64,000 nt of DNA from Pelagibacterales bacterium SAG-MED41 (GCA_014653545.1 JACWEJ010000003.1:47999-111998); one strand, 5' to 3'. Shown: positions 33,014 to 42,781, counted from the stretch's first letter. Numbers and translations: made by a program. Notes: generated by a model from the letters alone, not told the origin.

Positions 33014-34042
33014 CTCATTAATAATTTTTTTAATAGAATATTTCTGTTTCCATTTTGGATAATCTTTTTTAAATCTTTTCATATCTGAGATGTACCAAAT
33101 ATGGTCGCCAACTCTATTGTGTTTTATGAATTTTTTTTTTATTTCAACGTTCATAAAATCTTCAACAATATTTATCGCTTCTAAGACTGAACAGTTTGAA
33201 AATCTTCCACCACCTGTATTATAAATTTTACCTGGTTGGGGTTTCTTATAAAATTCCCAAAAACAATTTACTAAATCATAACTGTGAATGTTATCTCTAA
33301 CTTGTTTGCCTTTATAACCGATGAGAGTATATTTCCTTTGTCTAATAGAAGCTTTTACTAGATAAGATAAAAAACCATGCAATTTTGCTCCAGAATGATT
33401 GGGTCCAGTTATACATCCAGCTCTGAAGCACGCAGTTTTTAATCCTATGTTTTTACTATATTCTTGAGTTATTATGTCCGCATATGTCTTAGATGCTCCA
33501 AAAAGACTATGAGTGCAATCGTCAATAGACATGGATTCGTTGATACCATTTCTAAATTTATGCTTTGGGTTTATTTCCCATCTAGTCTTTTTTTCAACTA
33601 ACGGTAAAAAATTCGGATTATCTCCATATACCTTGTTTGTAGACATAAATATAAAAGGAGCCTCAGGACAATAATTCTTAGTTAGCTCTAAAAGATTAAG
33701 AGTTCCTTTAGCATTAATATCAAAATCGATGAAAGCGTTATTTTTTGCCCAATCATGTGAAGGTTGTGCAGCACAGTGTATAATAATCGATATTTTTTTT
33801 TTACATTTTTTAAAAACTTTTTTTAAAAGTTCATAATTTCTTATATCAATATTATAGTGCTTATAAGTTCGAATATTTTTATTTAGTTTATTTTTAATCC
33901 AAGAAATATCACCGTCTTTACCAAAAAAAAATTTTCTCGCGTTATTATCTATTCCGATAATATCAAATCCCTTCTTTGAAAAAAATAGAGCTGATTCAGA
34001 ACCTACCAAACCACAAGAACCAGTAATTAATGCTATGCTCAT
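32993..34042 (-). CDS. NAD-dependent sugar epimerase, CDP-paratose/tyvelose 2-epimerase-like
   Basis: A 349-residue extended short-chain dehydrogenase. The NAD motif is TGSCGLVG (7-14); HCAAQPSHDW (89-98), FMSTNKVYGD (132-141), GPNHSG and YKGKQVRDNIHS are features of the CDP-paratose 2-epimerase subgroup. The catalytic YxxxK position reads F181-GAS-K185 (HSLFGASK), so the usual tyrosine is Phe. It overlaps the second epimerase gene by four bases (34039-34042), being downstream of it. Product and natural sugar nucleotide are unknown. Likely role: making a modified sugar for the surface glycan. Confidence 0.82.
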   Translation of the reverse strand: MSIALITGSCGLVGSESALFFSKKGFDIIGIDNNARKFFFGKDGDISWIKNKLNKNIRTYKHYNIDIRNYELLKKVFKKCKKKISIIIHCAAQPSHDWAKNNAFIDFDINAKGTLNLLELTKNYCPEAPFIFMSTNKVYGDNPNFLPLVEKKTRWEINPKHKFRNGINESMSIDDCTHSLFGASKTYADIITQEYSKNIGLKTACFRAGCITGPNHSGAKLHGFLSYLVKASIRQRKYTLIGYKGKQVRDNIHSYDLVNCFWEFYKKPQPGKIYNTGGGRFSNCSVLEAINIVEDFMNVEIKKKFIKHNRVGDHIWYISDMKRFKKDYPKWKQKYSIKKIINELIENFS

Positions 34043-35067
34043 TTGAAATATTTTAATAATATTTTATTTTGATTTAACCAAATAAAAATATCCCCGATAA
34101 TTTTATCAATATTTTTTTTTGGCAACCAATTATAAAATTTTTTTAATTTCTTGTTATCAGTAATGAAATATGGAATATCATAGTTTGAGGTTTTCTTTAC
34201 ACTATTTATTATAGTTTTTCTTTTGGTTATTCCCTGGCATTTAATTGTTAATTTATTAAGAGAAATCGCATTAGTTAATCCACCGCCAATATTAAACGTA
34301 TTATTATAAATTTGATTAAATTTTTTTAATTGTAAATAAATTATCTCACAAACATCATCTATATGAATTACATCTCTTACCTGATTGCCAAGTCCCCCGA
34401 AACCAATATAGGAAATTTTTTTTCTTAAAAGATGCCTTGCTACCCACAAAGGGACAAAACCTTGATCTTGCTTTCCAAATTGCCATGGTCCAGCTATGAC
34501 ACCAAATCTATTTATTAAATATTTTTGTTTCAAGCCAAAAAACAATTCTTTTATAAGTTTTTCTGAAGCTAATTTAGTAAAACCATAAAGAGAACTAACC
34601 TCTGATGTATCAAATTCTTCATTAATTTTATGCTTTAATTTAAGTGATTTTTTAAGATTTAAATTTTTAACTAAATTTCTTAGTTTTTTAATTGAATATA
34701 CCCTACTGGATGAAAGGAATATTATATTACTTTTATCTTTTACGCATTTCTTCAAAACATTATAGGTTCCAACTAAGTTAGTATTAAAAACTCTGTCTGG
34801 TTCTTTTTTTGAAATTTCTATTGCAGGTTCGGCACAACAGTCAATAATTACATCAAATCTAGGAAGTGTTTTTATTTTTGTAAACTGCTCAATATTTATT
34901 TTATGGTTTCTAATATTTACTTTTTTTAATCGCTGTTTATTTACATAGGAACCTTTCCTACTTAAATTATCTATAGTAACAATCTGCACATTTTTTATTT
35001 TCCTTTTTAAAAAAATAGCGATATTTGATCCTACAAATCCGCATCCACCAGTAATAAGTATTTTCAT
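34039..35067 (-). CDS. NAD-dependent sugar epimerase/dehydratase, paralogue of the adjacent one
   Basis: A 342-residue extended SDR with NAD motif TGGCGFVGSN (6-15), DNLSRKGSYVN (33-43) typical of the CDP-tyvelose epimerase branch, and a normal catalytic YGFTK with Tyr161 and Lys165. GKQDQGFVPLWVARHLL and GNQVRDVIHIDDV fit the substrate-binding end. It precedes and overlaps the gene at 32993, with which it shares family and probably function, possibly as a heteromeric pair. It is divergent from the GT2 gene, with 43 bases between starts. Confidence 0.82.
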   Translation of the reverse strand: MKILITGGCGFVGSNIAIFLKRKIKNVQIVTIDNLSRKGSYVNKQRLKKVNIRNHKINIEQFTKIKTLPRFDVIIDCCAEPAIEISKKEPDRVFNTNLVGTYNVLKKCVKDKSNIIFLSSSRVYSIKKLRNLVKNLNLKKSLKLKHKINEEFDTSEVSSLYGFTKLASEKLIKELFFGLKQKYLINRFGVIAGPWQFGKQDQGFVPLWVARHLLRKKISYIGFGGLGNQVRDVIHIDDVCEIIYLQLKKFNQIYNNTFNIGGGLTNAISLNKLTIKCQGITKRKTIINSVKKTSNYDIPYFITDNKKLKKFYNWLPKKNIDKIIGDIFIWLNQNKILLKYFK

Positions 35068-35110
35068 TACAAAATAAATATCTTACAAATAGAAAAAAAT
35101 ATACTAACTT

Positions 35111-35824
35111 ATGCTTACAATTATCGTACCAGTCAGAAATGAGTCAGATTATATTATTAGTCTTTATGATTATTTCTTAAATAACCTTAAAAACATAAAT
35201 TATGAGGTTTTAATAATTAATGATTTTAGCAATGATAATACCTTTGAACAGTGCCTTATGTTGGAAAAAAAAGATAATCGTATAAAAGCACTTAACAATA
35301 AAAAAAAAGGGTTAGGTGGAGCTATAAATCTGGGAATTAGAAAAGCTTCAGGAAATTTTCTAACAATTATGATGGCTGATCAGTCCGATGATATAAATGA
35401 TTTAATCAAGTATTATGAAAATATTAATGAGAAAAATTATGATGCTATTTTAGGCTCCAGGTTTTTAAAAGAGTCAAAAGTTGTCAACTATCCATTTCAA
35501 AAACTTATTTTAAATAGAATATTTAATTTTTTTGTGAGTATAATATTTTGGAATAAATACAACGATTATACTAATGCTTTCAAGATTTATAAAAAAGAAG
35601 TTCTTATAGAAATTATGCCATTAATTTCTGAAAGTTTTAATATATTTTTAGAAATTCCCTTAAAAATTATTTCTAGAAATTATAGTTATAAAGTAATTCC
35701 AATTAATTGGACAGGTAGAGAGAAAGGAGTCTCAAAATTTAAAATTAAAGAGCTAGGTTCAAAGTATTTATTCACTTTAATTTATTGCTTTATAGAGAAA
35801 TATTTATTAAATATAAAAAAATGA
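35111..35824 (+). CDS. Glycosyltransferase family 2 (polyprenyl-phosphate sugar transferase-like)
   Basis: A 237-residue GT2 enzyme. It starts with LTIIVPVRNESDYI, has the nucleotide-binding INDFSNDNTF near residues 36-45, the DQSDD acidic motif near 94-98 in place of the DxD loop, and a C-terminal TGREKGVSKFKIKE (about 202-215) as in dolichol-phosphate mannose synthases. It would charge undecaprenyl phosphate with a sugar that the GT39-like protein could use. The C-terminal membrane anchor found in some relatives is absent, and a separate 31-residue membrane peptide overlaps its stop. Confidence 0.87.
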   Translation: MLTIIVPVRNESDYIISLYDYFLNNLKNINYEVLIINDFSNDNTFEQCLMLEKKDNRIKALNNKKKGLGGAINLGIRKASGNFLTIMMADQSDDINDLIKYYENINEKNYDAILGSRFLKESKVVNYPFQKLILNRIFNFFVSIIFWNKYNDYTNAFKIYKKEVLIEIMPLISESFNIFLEIPLKIISRNYSYKVIPINWTGREKGVSKFKIKELGSKYLFTLIYCFIEKYLLNIKK

Positions 35825-35916
35825 AATTTTTATTAAATTTGTCTTTACAAAAATCAGTAATAGTTTTTTTTATAATTACTCTAATTCTTCTTTTATTATT
35901 AAGCGTAATTTTATGA
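35821..35916 (+). CDS. 31-residue single-helix membrane peptide coupled to GT2
   Basis: Open frame of 31 codons whose ATG shares bases with the GT2 stop (ATGA at 35821-35824), typical of translational coupling. Residues 11-31 are one continuous hydrophobic helix (SVIVFFIITLILLLLLSVIL) after a short polar start. It may anchor or regulate the GT2 enzyme, replacing a C-terminal membrane helix. Its end overlaps the convergent uppP gene by six bases. No homologue is known to me. Confidence 0.5.
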   Translation: MKFLLNLSLQKSVIVFFIITLILLLLLSVIL

Positions 35917-36669
35917 ATAAGCTAAAACTAATAGAAATATTCCTAATATAACTCTATAATAAACGAACAAGTTTAAATTAAATTTACTTATAAACTTTAA
36001 AAAATATTTAATAGTAATTAACGAGAAAAAAAAAGATAATAAGATCGCAATTAAATTTATTTTTGTAAAACTATAATCTTCAAAAAATATAATGTTTTTC
36101 AATCCGAAAAAAGAAACAGCACCTAATATTGGAATAGATAATAAAAAAGATATTTTTGCTGCATCGACTCTCTTAAATTTGAGAAATCGAGCAGCTGTGA
36201 TTGCTATCCCAGATCTGCTTACACCTGGCACTAAAGAGATAATTTGTAGAATTCCAATAAAAATCGCTGATTTTAATGAAAAATTATTTTTCAGATTTTT
36301 TTCCAATTGGAACTTATCGCTTATATGAAGCAATATGCCGAAGATTAAAGTTGACCAAGCTATAGTTTTAACATTTCTAATTTTTTCTATGTAGTCCATT
36401 TCAACTAGTAAAAAACCAATAAACATTACTGGAAGTGAAGAAATTAAAATTCTAAAAAAAAGAATTTTATTTCTGTAAAAATTAATAATGTCTTTATAAA
36501 AATAAAATATAACTGCAAGAAACGAGCCTATATGTAAACTGACGTCTACAGAAAGACTTTGATTTTTAAAATTAAAATACTCAGATGCCAAGATTAAATG
36601 GGAAGAAGAACTAACAGGTAAAAATTCTGTTACTCCTTGAATTATTGATAAAATAAAAATTTCAATCAT
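35911..36669 (-). CDS. uppP: Undecaprenyl-diphosphatase UppP (BacA)
   Basis: A 252-residue integral membrane phosphatase that recycles the lipid carrier for peptidoglycan and surface glycans. The two consensus regions are present: QGVTEFLPVSSSSHLIL (11-27, with catalytic Glu and Ser) and PGVSRSGIAITAARFL (about 148-163, with Arg). Length is slightly below the 265-280 common for the family, but both repeats are complete. Bordering the glycan cluster makes functional sense. Confidence 0.95.
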   Translation of the reverse strand: MIEIFILSIIQGVTEFLPVSSSSHLILASEYFNFKNQSLSVDVSLHIGSFLAVIFYFYKDIINFYRNKILFFRILISSLPVMFIGFLLVEMDYIEKIRNVKTIAWSTLIFGILLHISDKFQLEKNLKNNFSLKSAIFIGILQIISLVPGVSRSGIAITAARFLKFKRVDAAKISFLLSIPILGAVSFFGLKNIIFFEDYSFTKINLIAILLSFFFSLITIKYFLKFISKFNLNLFVYYRVILGIFLLVLAYS

Positions 36670-36715
36670 TATTAAAAAATAAAATCAAAGGTTGTTTATT
36701 TATTGTCAATTTTTA

Positions 36716-36734
36716 ATGCATATCAGGTATGCAT
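36716..36734. promoter_or_regulatory. Inverted repeat upstream of gltD
   Basis: ATGCATA (36716-36722) and TATGCAT (36728-36734) form a perfect 7-base dyad with a 5-base centre, 94 bases before the gltD start in the 158-base region between divergent uppP and gltD. It has the size of a dimeric regulator site. A link to nitrogen control is only suggested by position. Confidence 0.35.
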
Positions 36735-36827
36735 AAAATGACATTAAATATTTAGAGTTTTTGTAATATAGGTAACTAACATTGACCTTTAAAAACTATC
36801 ATTCTAGAGAATTTTAACTAACTTGGC

Positions 36828-38279
36828 GTGAATATGAAAAAAAAAATGCTTCAGTTTGTAGATCTTAGACAAGAGACCCCAGTAAAAAGGAATACTGACA
36901 AAAGAAAAGGTGACTTTAAGGAAATTTATAAGGATTACATAACTAATAAAGCAACTGAGCAATCCAGCAGATGCTCACAATGCGGAGTACCTTTTTGCCA
37001 AATTCATTGCCCATTGGGAAATAACATCCCTGATTGGCTTAAACTAACAGCCGAAGGTAGACTTAAAGAAGCTTACGAGGTTTCCCAAAGCACAAATAAT
37101 ATGCCAGAAGTGTGTGGTAGGATTTGTCCTCAAGATAGACTTTGCGAAGGTAATTGTGTGATTGAGCAATCTGGCCATGGGACAGTAACCATAGGATCTA
37201 TAGAAAAATACATAACTGATACAGCGTGGGATAAAGGTTGGGTTAAGCCTTTTAAAGTTAAAAAAGAACTTAAACAATCAGTTGGAATTATAGGCGCCGG
37301 CCCAGCTGGAATGGCTTGCGCAGAGGAGTTAAGAAAGTCAGGTTATCAAGTCACTATCTATGATAGATATGATAGACCAGGTGGCCTTTTAATATATGGA
37401 ATACCAAATTTTAAATTAGAAAAGTTTGTAGTTGAAAGAAGAACTAATCTACTTAAAGAAACTGGAATTAAATTTGTACAAAATTTTGAAGTAGGCAAAG
37501 ATAATACTCTGTATGAATTAAAAGAGAAACATGACGCGATATTAATTTCAACAGGAGTTTATAAAGCCAGAGAAATTAATATACCTGGCCATAATCTTAA
37601 AAATATTTTTCCAGCAATGGAATTTTTAACTGCTTCAAACAAAAAAGGCTTAGGAGATAAAGTAAAATTATTCGATGATGGAACACTAAATGCCGAGGGA
37701 AAAAATGTCGTAGTAATAGGTGGCGGAGACACCGCTATGGACTGTGTAAGAACTTCAGTCAGGCAAAAAGCAAAATCAGTTAAATGTTTATATAGAAGAG
37801 ATAGAGAGAACATGCCAGGTTCTGCAAGGGAAGTTGGAAATGCTATAGAGGAAGGAGTAGATTTTGTTTGGCTAACCAGCCCTAAAACTTTTATAGGAAG
37901 TTCTAAAGTGGATGCAGTCGAGGTAAATAAAATGAAATTAGGTGAGCCTGACTCTTCAGGTAGAAGAAGACCAGAAATTGATGTAGGTTCTGAATATAAA
38001 ATTCCTGCTGATCTTGTTATAAAATCTTTAGGGTTTGATCCTGAAAACTTGCCAAAGTTATTTAATGCTGAAGAATTAGTCGTCTCTCAATGGGGTACAA
38101 TAAAAATAGATTTAAAATCTATGCAAACTAACATAGATGGAGTTTTTGCGGCAGGTGATATTGTAAGAGGAGCATCACTAGTAGTATGGGCAATAAGAGA
38201 TGGCCGAGACGCAGCAACCCAAATAGAAAAATATTTACAAAAAAAAGTAGAAGTGAAAAAATCTGTAGAAGCAGCTTAA
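36828..38279 (+). CDS. gltD: Glutamate synthase small subunit
   Basis: A 483-residue iron-sulfur flavoprotein that feeds NADPH electrons to the large subunit. Cysteines 49, 52, 57, 61 and 96, 100, 106, 110 form the two 4Fe-4S sites; GAGPAG (156-161) starts the FAD domain and VVVIGGGDTAMDC (about 294-306) the NADPH domain. The frame begins at GTG 36828, with ATG alternatives at 36834 and 36846; the last keeps the conserved LQFVDLRQETP, so the true start is uncertain within six codons. gltB follows after five bases. Confidence 0.95.
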   Translation: MNMKKKMLQFVDLRQETPVKRNTDKRKGDFKEIYKDYITNKATEQSSRCSQCGVPFCQIHCPLGNNIPDWLKLTAEGRLKEAYEVSQSTNNMPEVCGRICPQDRLCEGNCVIEQSGHGTVTIGSIEKYITDTAWDKGWVKPFKVKKELKQSVGIIGAGPAGMACAEELRKSGYQVTIYDRYDRPGGLLIYGIPNFKLEKFVVERRTNLLKETGIKFVQNFEVGKDNTLYELKEKHDAILISTGVYKAREINIPGHNLKNIFPAMEFLTASNKKGLGDKVKLFDDGTLNAEGKNVVVIGGGDTAMDCVRTSVRQKAKSVKCLYRRDRENMPGSAREVGNAIEEGVDFVWLTSPKTFIGSSKVDAVEVNKMKLGEPDSSGRRRPEIDVGSEYKIPADLVIKSLGFDPENLPKLFNAEELVVSQWGTIKIDLKSMQTNIDGVFAAGDIVRGASLVVWAIRDGRDAATQIEKYLQKKVEVKKSVEAA

Positions 38280-38284
38280 TCAAA

Positions 38285-41200
38285 ATGAAAATTTACAAAA
38301 AAAATAAAAAAATTTTGGAGAGTAGTTTTAATTATAATCAAGAAATGGAACATGACGCGTGCGGAGTCGGCCTTATTGCCTCTACAAATGGTAAAAAATC
38401 CAGAAAAATTATTGATTATGGCATTCAAGCTTTAAAATCTATTTGGCATAGAGGAGCTGTAGACGCAGATGGAAAATCAGGTGATGGTGCAGGTATTCAA
38501 ATAGAAATAGCACCTGATTTTTTTAGAGAAAAAATTTTATCTACTGGGCATACTTTGGACGAGAGTAAAAGAATATGCGTTGGAATGATTTTTCTACCAA
38601 GAACAGATTATTCAGAACAAGAAAAATGTAGAGAGATAATCGAGGCATCGTTGTTAGCTGAAAATTATTATATTTATGGCTGGAGACAGGTCCCAATTAA
38701 TCCTAGTGTTCTTGGAAAAACTGCAGAGCAAAGCCGTCCGGAAATTGCTCAAGTAATGTTCAAAAAAAATGAAATTCTTGAGACCAACGATCTTGAAAGA
38801 GACTTATTTGAAACTAGAAAAAAAATTGAAAAGGTAGCTAGGGAAAAACAACTAAAGGACTTTTATATTTGTTCATTAAGTTCGAGATCTATTGTTTACA
38901 AAGGCATGTTCTTAGCAGAAATGTTGTCAGATTTTTATACTGATCTTAATGATGAAAAATTATCCTCTAGGTTTGCGATATTTCATCAAAGATATTCTAC
39001 TAACACTTTTCCAAGTTGGGACCTAGCCCAACCTTTTAGAACTTTAGCTCACAATGGAGAGATAAATACTGTTAAAGGAAATATCAATTGGATGAAAATT
39101 CACGAACAAGACATGTCTAGTAAATTATTTAAGAATGTAAAAAATTTAAAACCAGTAATAAGAAGCTCATCTGACTCAGGGGCTTTAGATAATGTTTTTG
39201 AACTACTAACGCACTCTGGAAAACTTGCTCCACTTATAAAATTGATGATGATTCCTGATTCATGGTCAAAAAGAAGCAAAACAGTTCCAAAAAATCATCA
39301 AGACTTATTTAATTTTTTAAATAGTACTATTGAACCATGGGATGGCCCAGCAGCGATTTGTGCAACAGATGCCAAATGGGTTCTAGCTTCATCTGACAGA
39401 AATGGTTTAAGACCATTGAGATATTCTATAACTTCAGATGATTTATTTTTTGTGGGTTCAGAAACTGGAATGATAAAGATTCCTGAAGAGAAAGTCATAG
39501 AAAAAGGAAAACTCGGTCCAGGACAGATTATCGCCATAGATTTAAAAAAAGGTAAGTTATTTAAAGACAAAGAGATAAAGGATCTTCTGGCTAAAGATTA
39601 TAAAAAATATAATAAACAGATTATAGATCTTGAAAAAAAACTAACTTTTGAAAACGAAAGACCTAACTTTACAGATGAAGAATTGAGAAAGAGACAGTAC
39701 TTGTCAGGTTTAAGTATTGAAGATTTAGAATTAATTCTGCACCCAATGGCCGAAGAAGGCAAAGAAGCTGCAGGTTCAATGGGTGACGATACACCTGTAG
39801 CGGTGTTATCAAGTCACTTTAGACCCGTATCTCATTACTTCAGACAAAATTTTAGCCAAGTTACGAACCCTCCAATCGACTCGTTAAGAGAAAATAAGGT
39901 TATGAGTCTAAAAACTAGATTTGGAAATTTAGGTAATATTTTAGATTTTGATAATCTAACCGAAGAAAATATATATGTTCTCGATAGCCCTATACTAACA
40001 AATTCTCAATTCAAAAAATTTAAAAAATTTTTTTCAAAAAAAATAAAAGTAATTGATTGTACTTTTGATATTAACAATTCTTTGAAGGATAGAATAGAAG
40101 CTATCCGTGAGGAAGCAGAGACCGCCGTAAGAGAAGGAAGCACATGCATAGTTTTATCTGATAAAAATTTTTCTAGTGAAAAAGCAAGTATACCTAGTAT
40201 TTTAACTGTAGGTGCAGTTCATTCCTATTTAGTAAAACATGGTCTTCGCGGCTATTGCTCTTTAAATGTTGAGTGCTCAGATGCCATGGATACTCATTCA
40301 TTTGCTATTTTAATCGGTGTGGGCGCCACAACAGTAAATCCATACTTAGCTATAGATAGTATTCATCAAAGATTTGAAAAAAAACTTTTTGGTAAATCAG
40401 ATTTTGAGACTTGTGTTAGCAAATTTAAAAAGTCAATAGATGCCGGGCTTTTAAAGATAATGTCTAAAATGGGTATCTCAGTTATAAGTTCTTATAGGGG
40501 TGGATGCAATTTTGAGGCAGTAGGTTTAAGTAGAGCTATCGTTTCCGACTATTTTCCAGGAATGTCGTCAAGAATTTCGGGGATAGGTATTATTGGAATT
40601 GAGAAAAAAATTAAAGAACTTCATCAAAAATTTAATGCGAAAAATGTGTTCACATTACCTATTGGAGGACTCTATAGATATAGAAAAAGCGGTGAAGATC
40701 ACCAGTATCAAGGAAAACTTATTCATTTGTTACAAACCGCAGTAGGCAATGGTTCATATGAACAATACAAAAAGTATTCGGCTGGTATACATAGTTTGCC
40801 ACCAATAAATATTAGAGACTTATTAGAATTTAAAAATAAAAAAAAACCAATCAACATTTACGAAGTAGAGCCTGTAAGTGAAATCTTAAAACGTTTCGGA
40901 AGCGGAAGCATGTCCCACGGAGCATTATCTGCTGAAGCACACGAAACTCTAGCAATGGGTATGAATCGAATTAAAGGAGCATCATGTAGCGGAGAAGGAG
41001 GAGAGGATGCAAAAAGATTCACAAAACTTCCAAATGGCGACAGTGCAAATTCAAGAGTGAAACAAATTGCATCCGCTAGATTTGGAGTAACTGTAGATTA
41101 CTTAAATAATGCAAATGAGATCGAAATAAAAATTGCTCAAGGAGCTAAACCAGGCGAGGGAGGACAGCTTCCGGGTTTTAAAGTCACTGAAGAAATAGCA

Positions 41201-42781
41201 AGACTTAGATACTCAACAAAAGGTGTTACTTTAATTTCACCTCCGCCTCATCACGATATTTACTCTATAGAGGACCTGGCGCAATTAATTTATGACTTAA
41301 AACAAATTAATCCAGGCGCAAGAGTTGGGGTTAAGTTGGTTGCATCAACTGGTATTGGAACTATAGCTGCAGGAGTTGCTAAAGCTAAAGCAGATATTAT
41401 TTTAATTTCGGGACATTCAGGTGGTACAGGCGCAAGCCCGCAAACAAGTATTAAATATGCAGGCATTCCATGGGAGATGGGTTTAACTGAAGCTAATCAA
41501 ATTTTAACTTTAAATAATCTAAGGCATAACGTTACTCTAAGAACTGATGGAGGATTAAAGACTGGAAGAGATGTAGTTATGGCTGCGATGATGGGAGCAG
41601 AGGAATATGGCATGGGTACATCCTCTTTGGTTGCTATGGGATGTATAATGGTTAGACAATGTCATTCTAATACTTGTCCAGTTGGTGTCTGCAGTCAAGA
41701 CAAAGCTTTAAGAGAAAAATTTAATGGTACACCAGAGAAAGTAGTCAACTTATTTACCTTTGTAGCAACAGAGGTAAGAGAAATACTCGCTTCTCTAGGA
41801 TTTAAATCTGTAAATGAAATTATAGGTAGAACTGATTTATTATCTCAGGTTAATAAAGGAGCGCCGAATTTAGACGATTTAGATTTAAACCCTTTATTGG
41901 TTCAAGCTGATCCAGGAAAAAATTTGAGATATTGTAAAGAAAAGCATATTAATGAAGTTCCAGACACACTTGATGAGAAAATTTGGTTTGAAATTAAAGA
42001 TAAGATCAAATTAGGATCTCAAAATAAATTTAATTATGAAATAGAAAATACTTTTAGATCTGTAGGTACAAGATTATCTCATCATATTTATAAAAAATTT
42101 GGTAACAACAAATTAAAAGAGGATACAGTTGAAATTAAATTAAATGGTTCTGCTGGTCAGTCCCTTGGAGCTTTTTTAACAAAAGGCATTAAATTAATTG
42201 TTGAAGGTGATTGCAATGATTACGTAGGAAAAGGTTTATCTGGTGGAAAAATAATTGTCTACCCATCTTCAAAAAGCAAATTAGTCTCCTATGAAAATAC
42301 AATAATTGGAAATACAGTTCTTTATGGAGCAACTGCAGGTAAACTATTTGCTTCAGGACAAGCAGGAGAAAGATTTGCTGTAAGAAATTCTGGTAGTTTA
42401 TCAATTGTAGAGGGATGTGGAGCTCATGGATGTGAATACATGACAGGAGGAACAGCAATTATATTAGGTGAGGTTGGAGACAATTTTGGAGCAGGAATGA
42501 CCGGAGGTATGGCTTTCGTATATGATAAAAAAGATACATTTGAAAATTTTGCAAATCCATCATCAATTATCTGGCAAGAAATTGAAACAGATTATTGGAA
42601 AAAATTTTTAAAAGAGCATTTAAATAGTTTTTTTAAAGAAACAAACTCAAAAATAGCAAAAAAAATATTAGAAAATTTTGAAAATGAATTGAAGAATTTC
42701 AAACAAATATGCCCAATTGAGATGTTAGATAAACTAGACAACCCCATCACATTTAAACCTACTATTAAAAAGGTCAGTTAA
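38285..42781 (+). CDS. gltB: Glutamate synthase large subunit
   Basis: A 1498-residue enzyme that moves the amide nitrogen of glutamine to 2-oxoglutarate. The mature protein starts at Cys26 (MEHDA then CGVGL), the glutaminase nucleophile, after a 25-residue propeptide that must be removed. The central and FMN domains follow (KPGEGGQLPG, SGHSGGTGASP, RTDGGLKTG), then the 3Fe-4S segment CHSNTCPVGVC near residues 1125-1136 and the C-terminal beta-helix with repeated glycines. I use the ATG at 38285, five bases after gltD stops; an in-frame start at 38186 would overlap gltD and adds only an unrelated basic stretch. Confidence 0.95.
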   Translation: MKIYKKNKKILESSFNYNQEMEHDACGVGLIASTNGKKSRKIIDYGIQALKSIWHRGAVDADGKSGDGAGIQIEIAPDFFREKILSTGHTLDESKRICVGMIFLPRTDYSEQEKCREIIEASLLAENYYIYGWRQVPINPSVLGKTAEQSRPEIAQVMFKKNEILETNDLERDLFETRKKIEKVAREKQLKDFYICSLSSRSIVYKGMFLAEMLSDFYTDLNDEKLSSRFAIFHQRYSTNTFPSWDLAQPFRTLAHNGEINTVKGNINWMKIHEQDMSSKLFKNVKNLKPVIRSSSDSGALDNVFELLTHSGKLAPLIKLMMIPDSWSKRSKTVPKNHQDLFNFLNSTIEPWDGPAAICATDAKWVLASSDRNGLRPLRYSITSDDLFFVGSETGMIKIPEEKVIEKGKLGPGQIIAIDLKKGKLFKDKEIKDLLAKDYKKYNKQIIDLEKKLTFENERPNFTDEELRKRQYLSGLSIEDLELILHPMAEEGKEAAGSMGDDTPVAVLSSHFRPVSHYFRQNFSQVTNPPIDSLRENKVMSLKTRFGNLGNILDFDNLTEENIYVLDSPILTNSQFKKFKKFFSKKIKVIDCTFDINNSLKDRIEAIREEAETAVREGSTCIVLSDKNFSSEKASIPSILTVGAVHSYLVKHGLRGYCSLNVECSDAMDTHSFAILIGVGATTVNPYLAIDSIHQRFEKKLFGKSDFETCVSKFKKSIDAGLLKIMSKMGISVISSYRGGCNFEAVGLSRAIVSDYFPGMSSRISGIGIIGIEKKIKELHQKFNAKNVFTLPIGGLYRYRKSGEDHQYQGKLIHLLQTAVGNGSYEQYKKYSAGIHSLPPINIRDLLEFKNKKKPINIYEVEPVSEILKRFGSGSMSHGALSAEAHETLAMGMNRIKGASCSGEGGEDAKRFTKLPNGDSANSRVKQIASARFGVTVDYLNNANEIEIKIAQGAKPGEGGQLPGFKVTEEIARLRYSTKGVTLISPPPHHDIYSIEDLAQLIYDLKQINPGARVGVKLVASTGIGTIAAGVAKAKADIILISGHSGGTGASPQTSIKYAGIPWEMGLTEANQILTLNNLRHNVTLRTDGGLKTGRDVVMAAMMGAEEYGMGTSSLVAMGCIMVRQCHSNTCPVGVCSQDKALREKFNGTPEKVVNLFTFVATEVREILASLGFKSVNEIIGRTDLLSQVNKGAPNLDDLDLNPLLVQADPGKNLRYCKEKHINEVPDTLDEKIWFEIKDKIKLGSQNKFNYEIENTFRSVGTRLSHHIYKKFGNNKLKEDTVEIKLNGSAGQSLGAFLTKGIKLIVEGDCNDYVGKGLSGGKIIVYPSSKSKLVSYENTIIGNTVLYGATAGKLFASGQAGERFAVRNSGSLSIVEGCGAHGCEYMTGGTAIILGEVGDNFGAGMTGGMAFVYDKKDTFENFANPSSIIWQEIETDYWKKFLKEHLNSFFKETNSKIAKKILENFENELKNFKQICPIEMLDKLDNPITFKPTIKKVS

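Noticed and set aside
30303..36669. Horizontally acquired island
   Set aside because: Functions are typical of variable surface loci, but base composition, codon style and spacing look like the rest, and no integrase, repeat or attachment site was found at the tRNA-Arg.
38186..38284. Longer gltB frame starting at 38186
   Set aside because: It overlaps gltD by 94 bases and adds 33 residues unrelated to the family; the ATG at 38285 sits five bases after gltD and gives a normal propeptide before the catalytic cysteine.
42189..42458. 89-codon minus-strand frame inside gltB, and similar frames inside aceE, pheT-lepA, TRAP permease and carD
   Set aside because: Low-complexity or hydrophobic translations opposite to strong genes, without ribosome sites; they are shadows of real genes.
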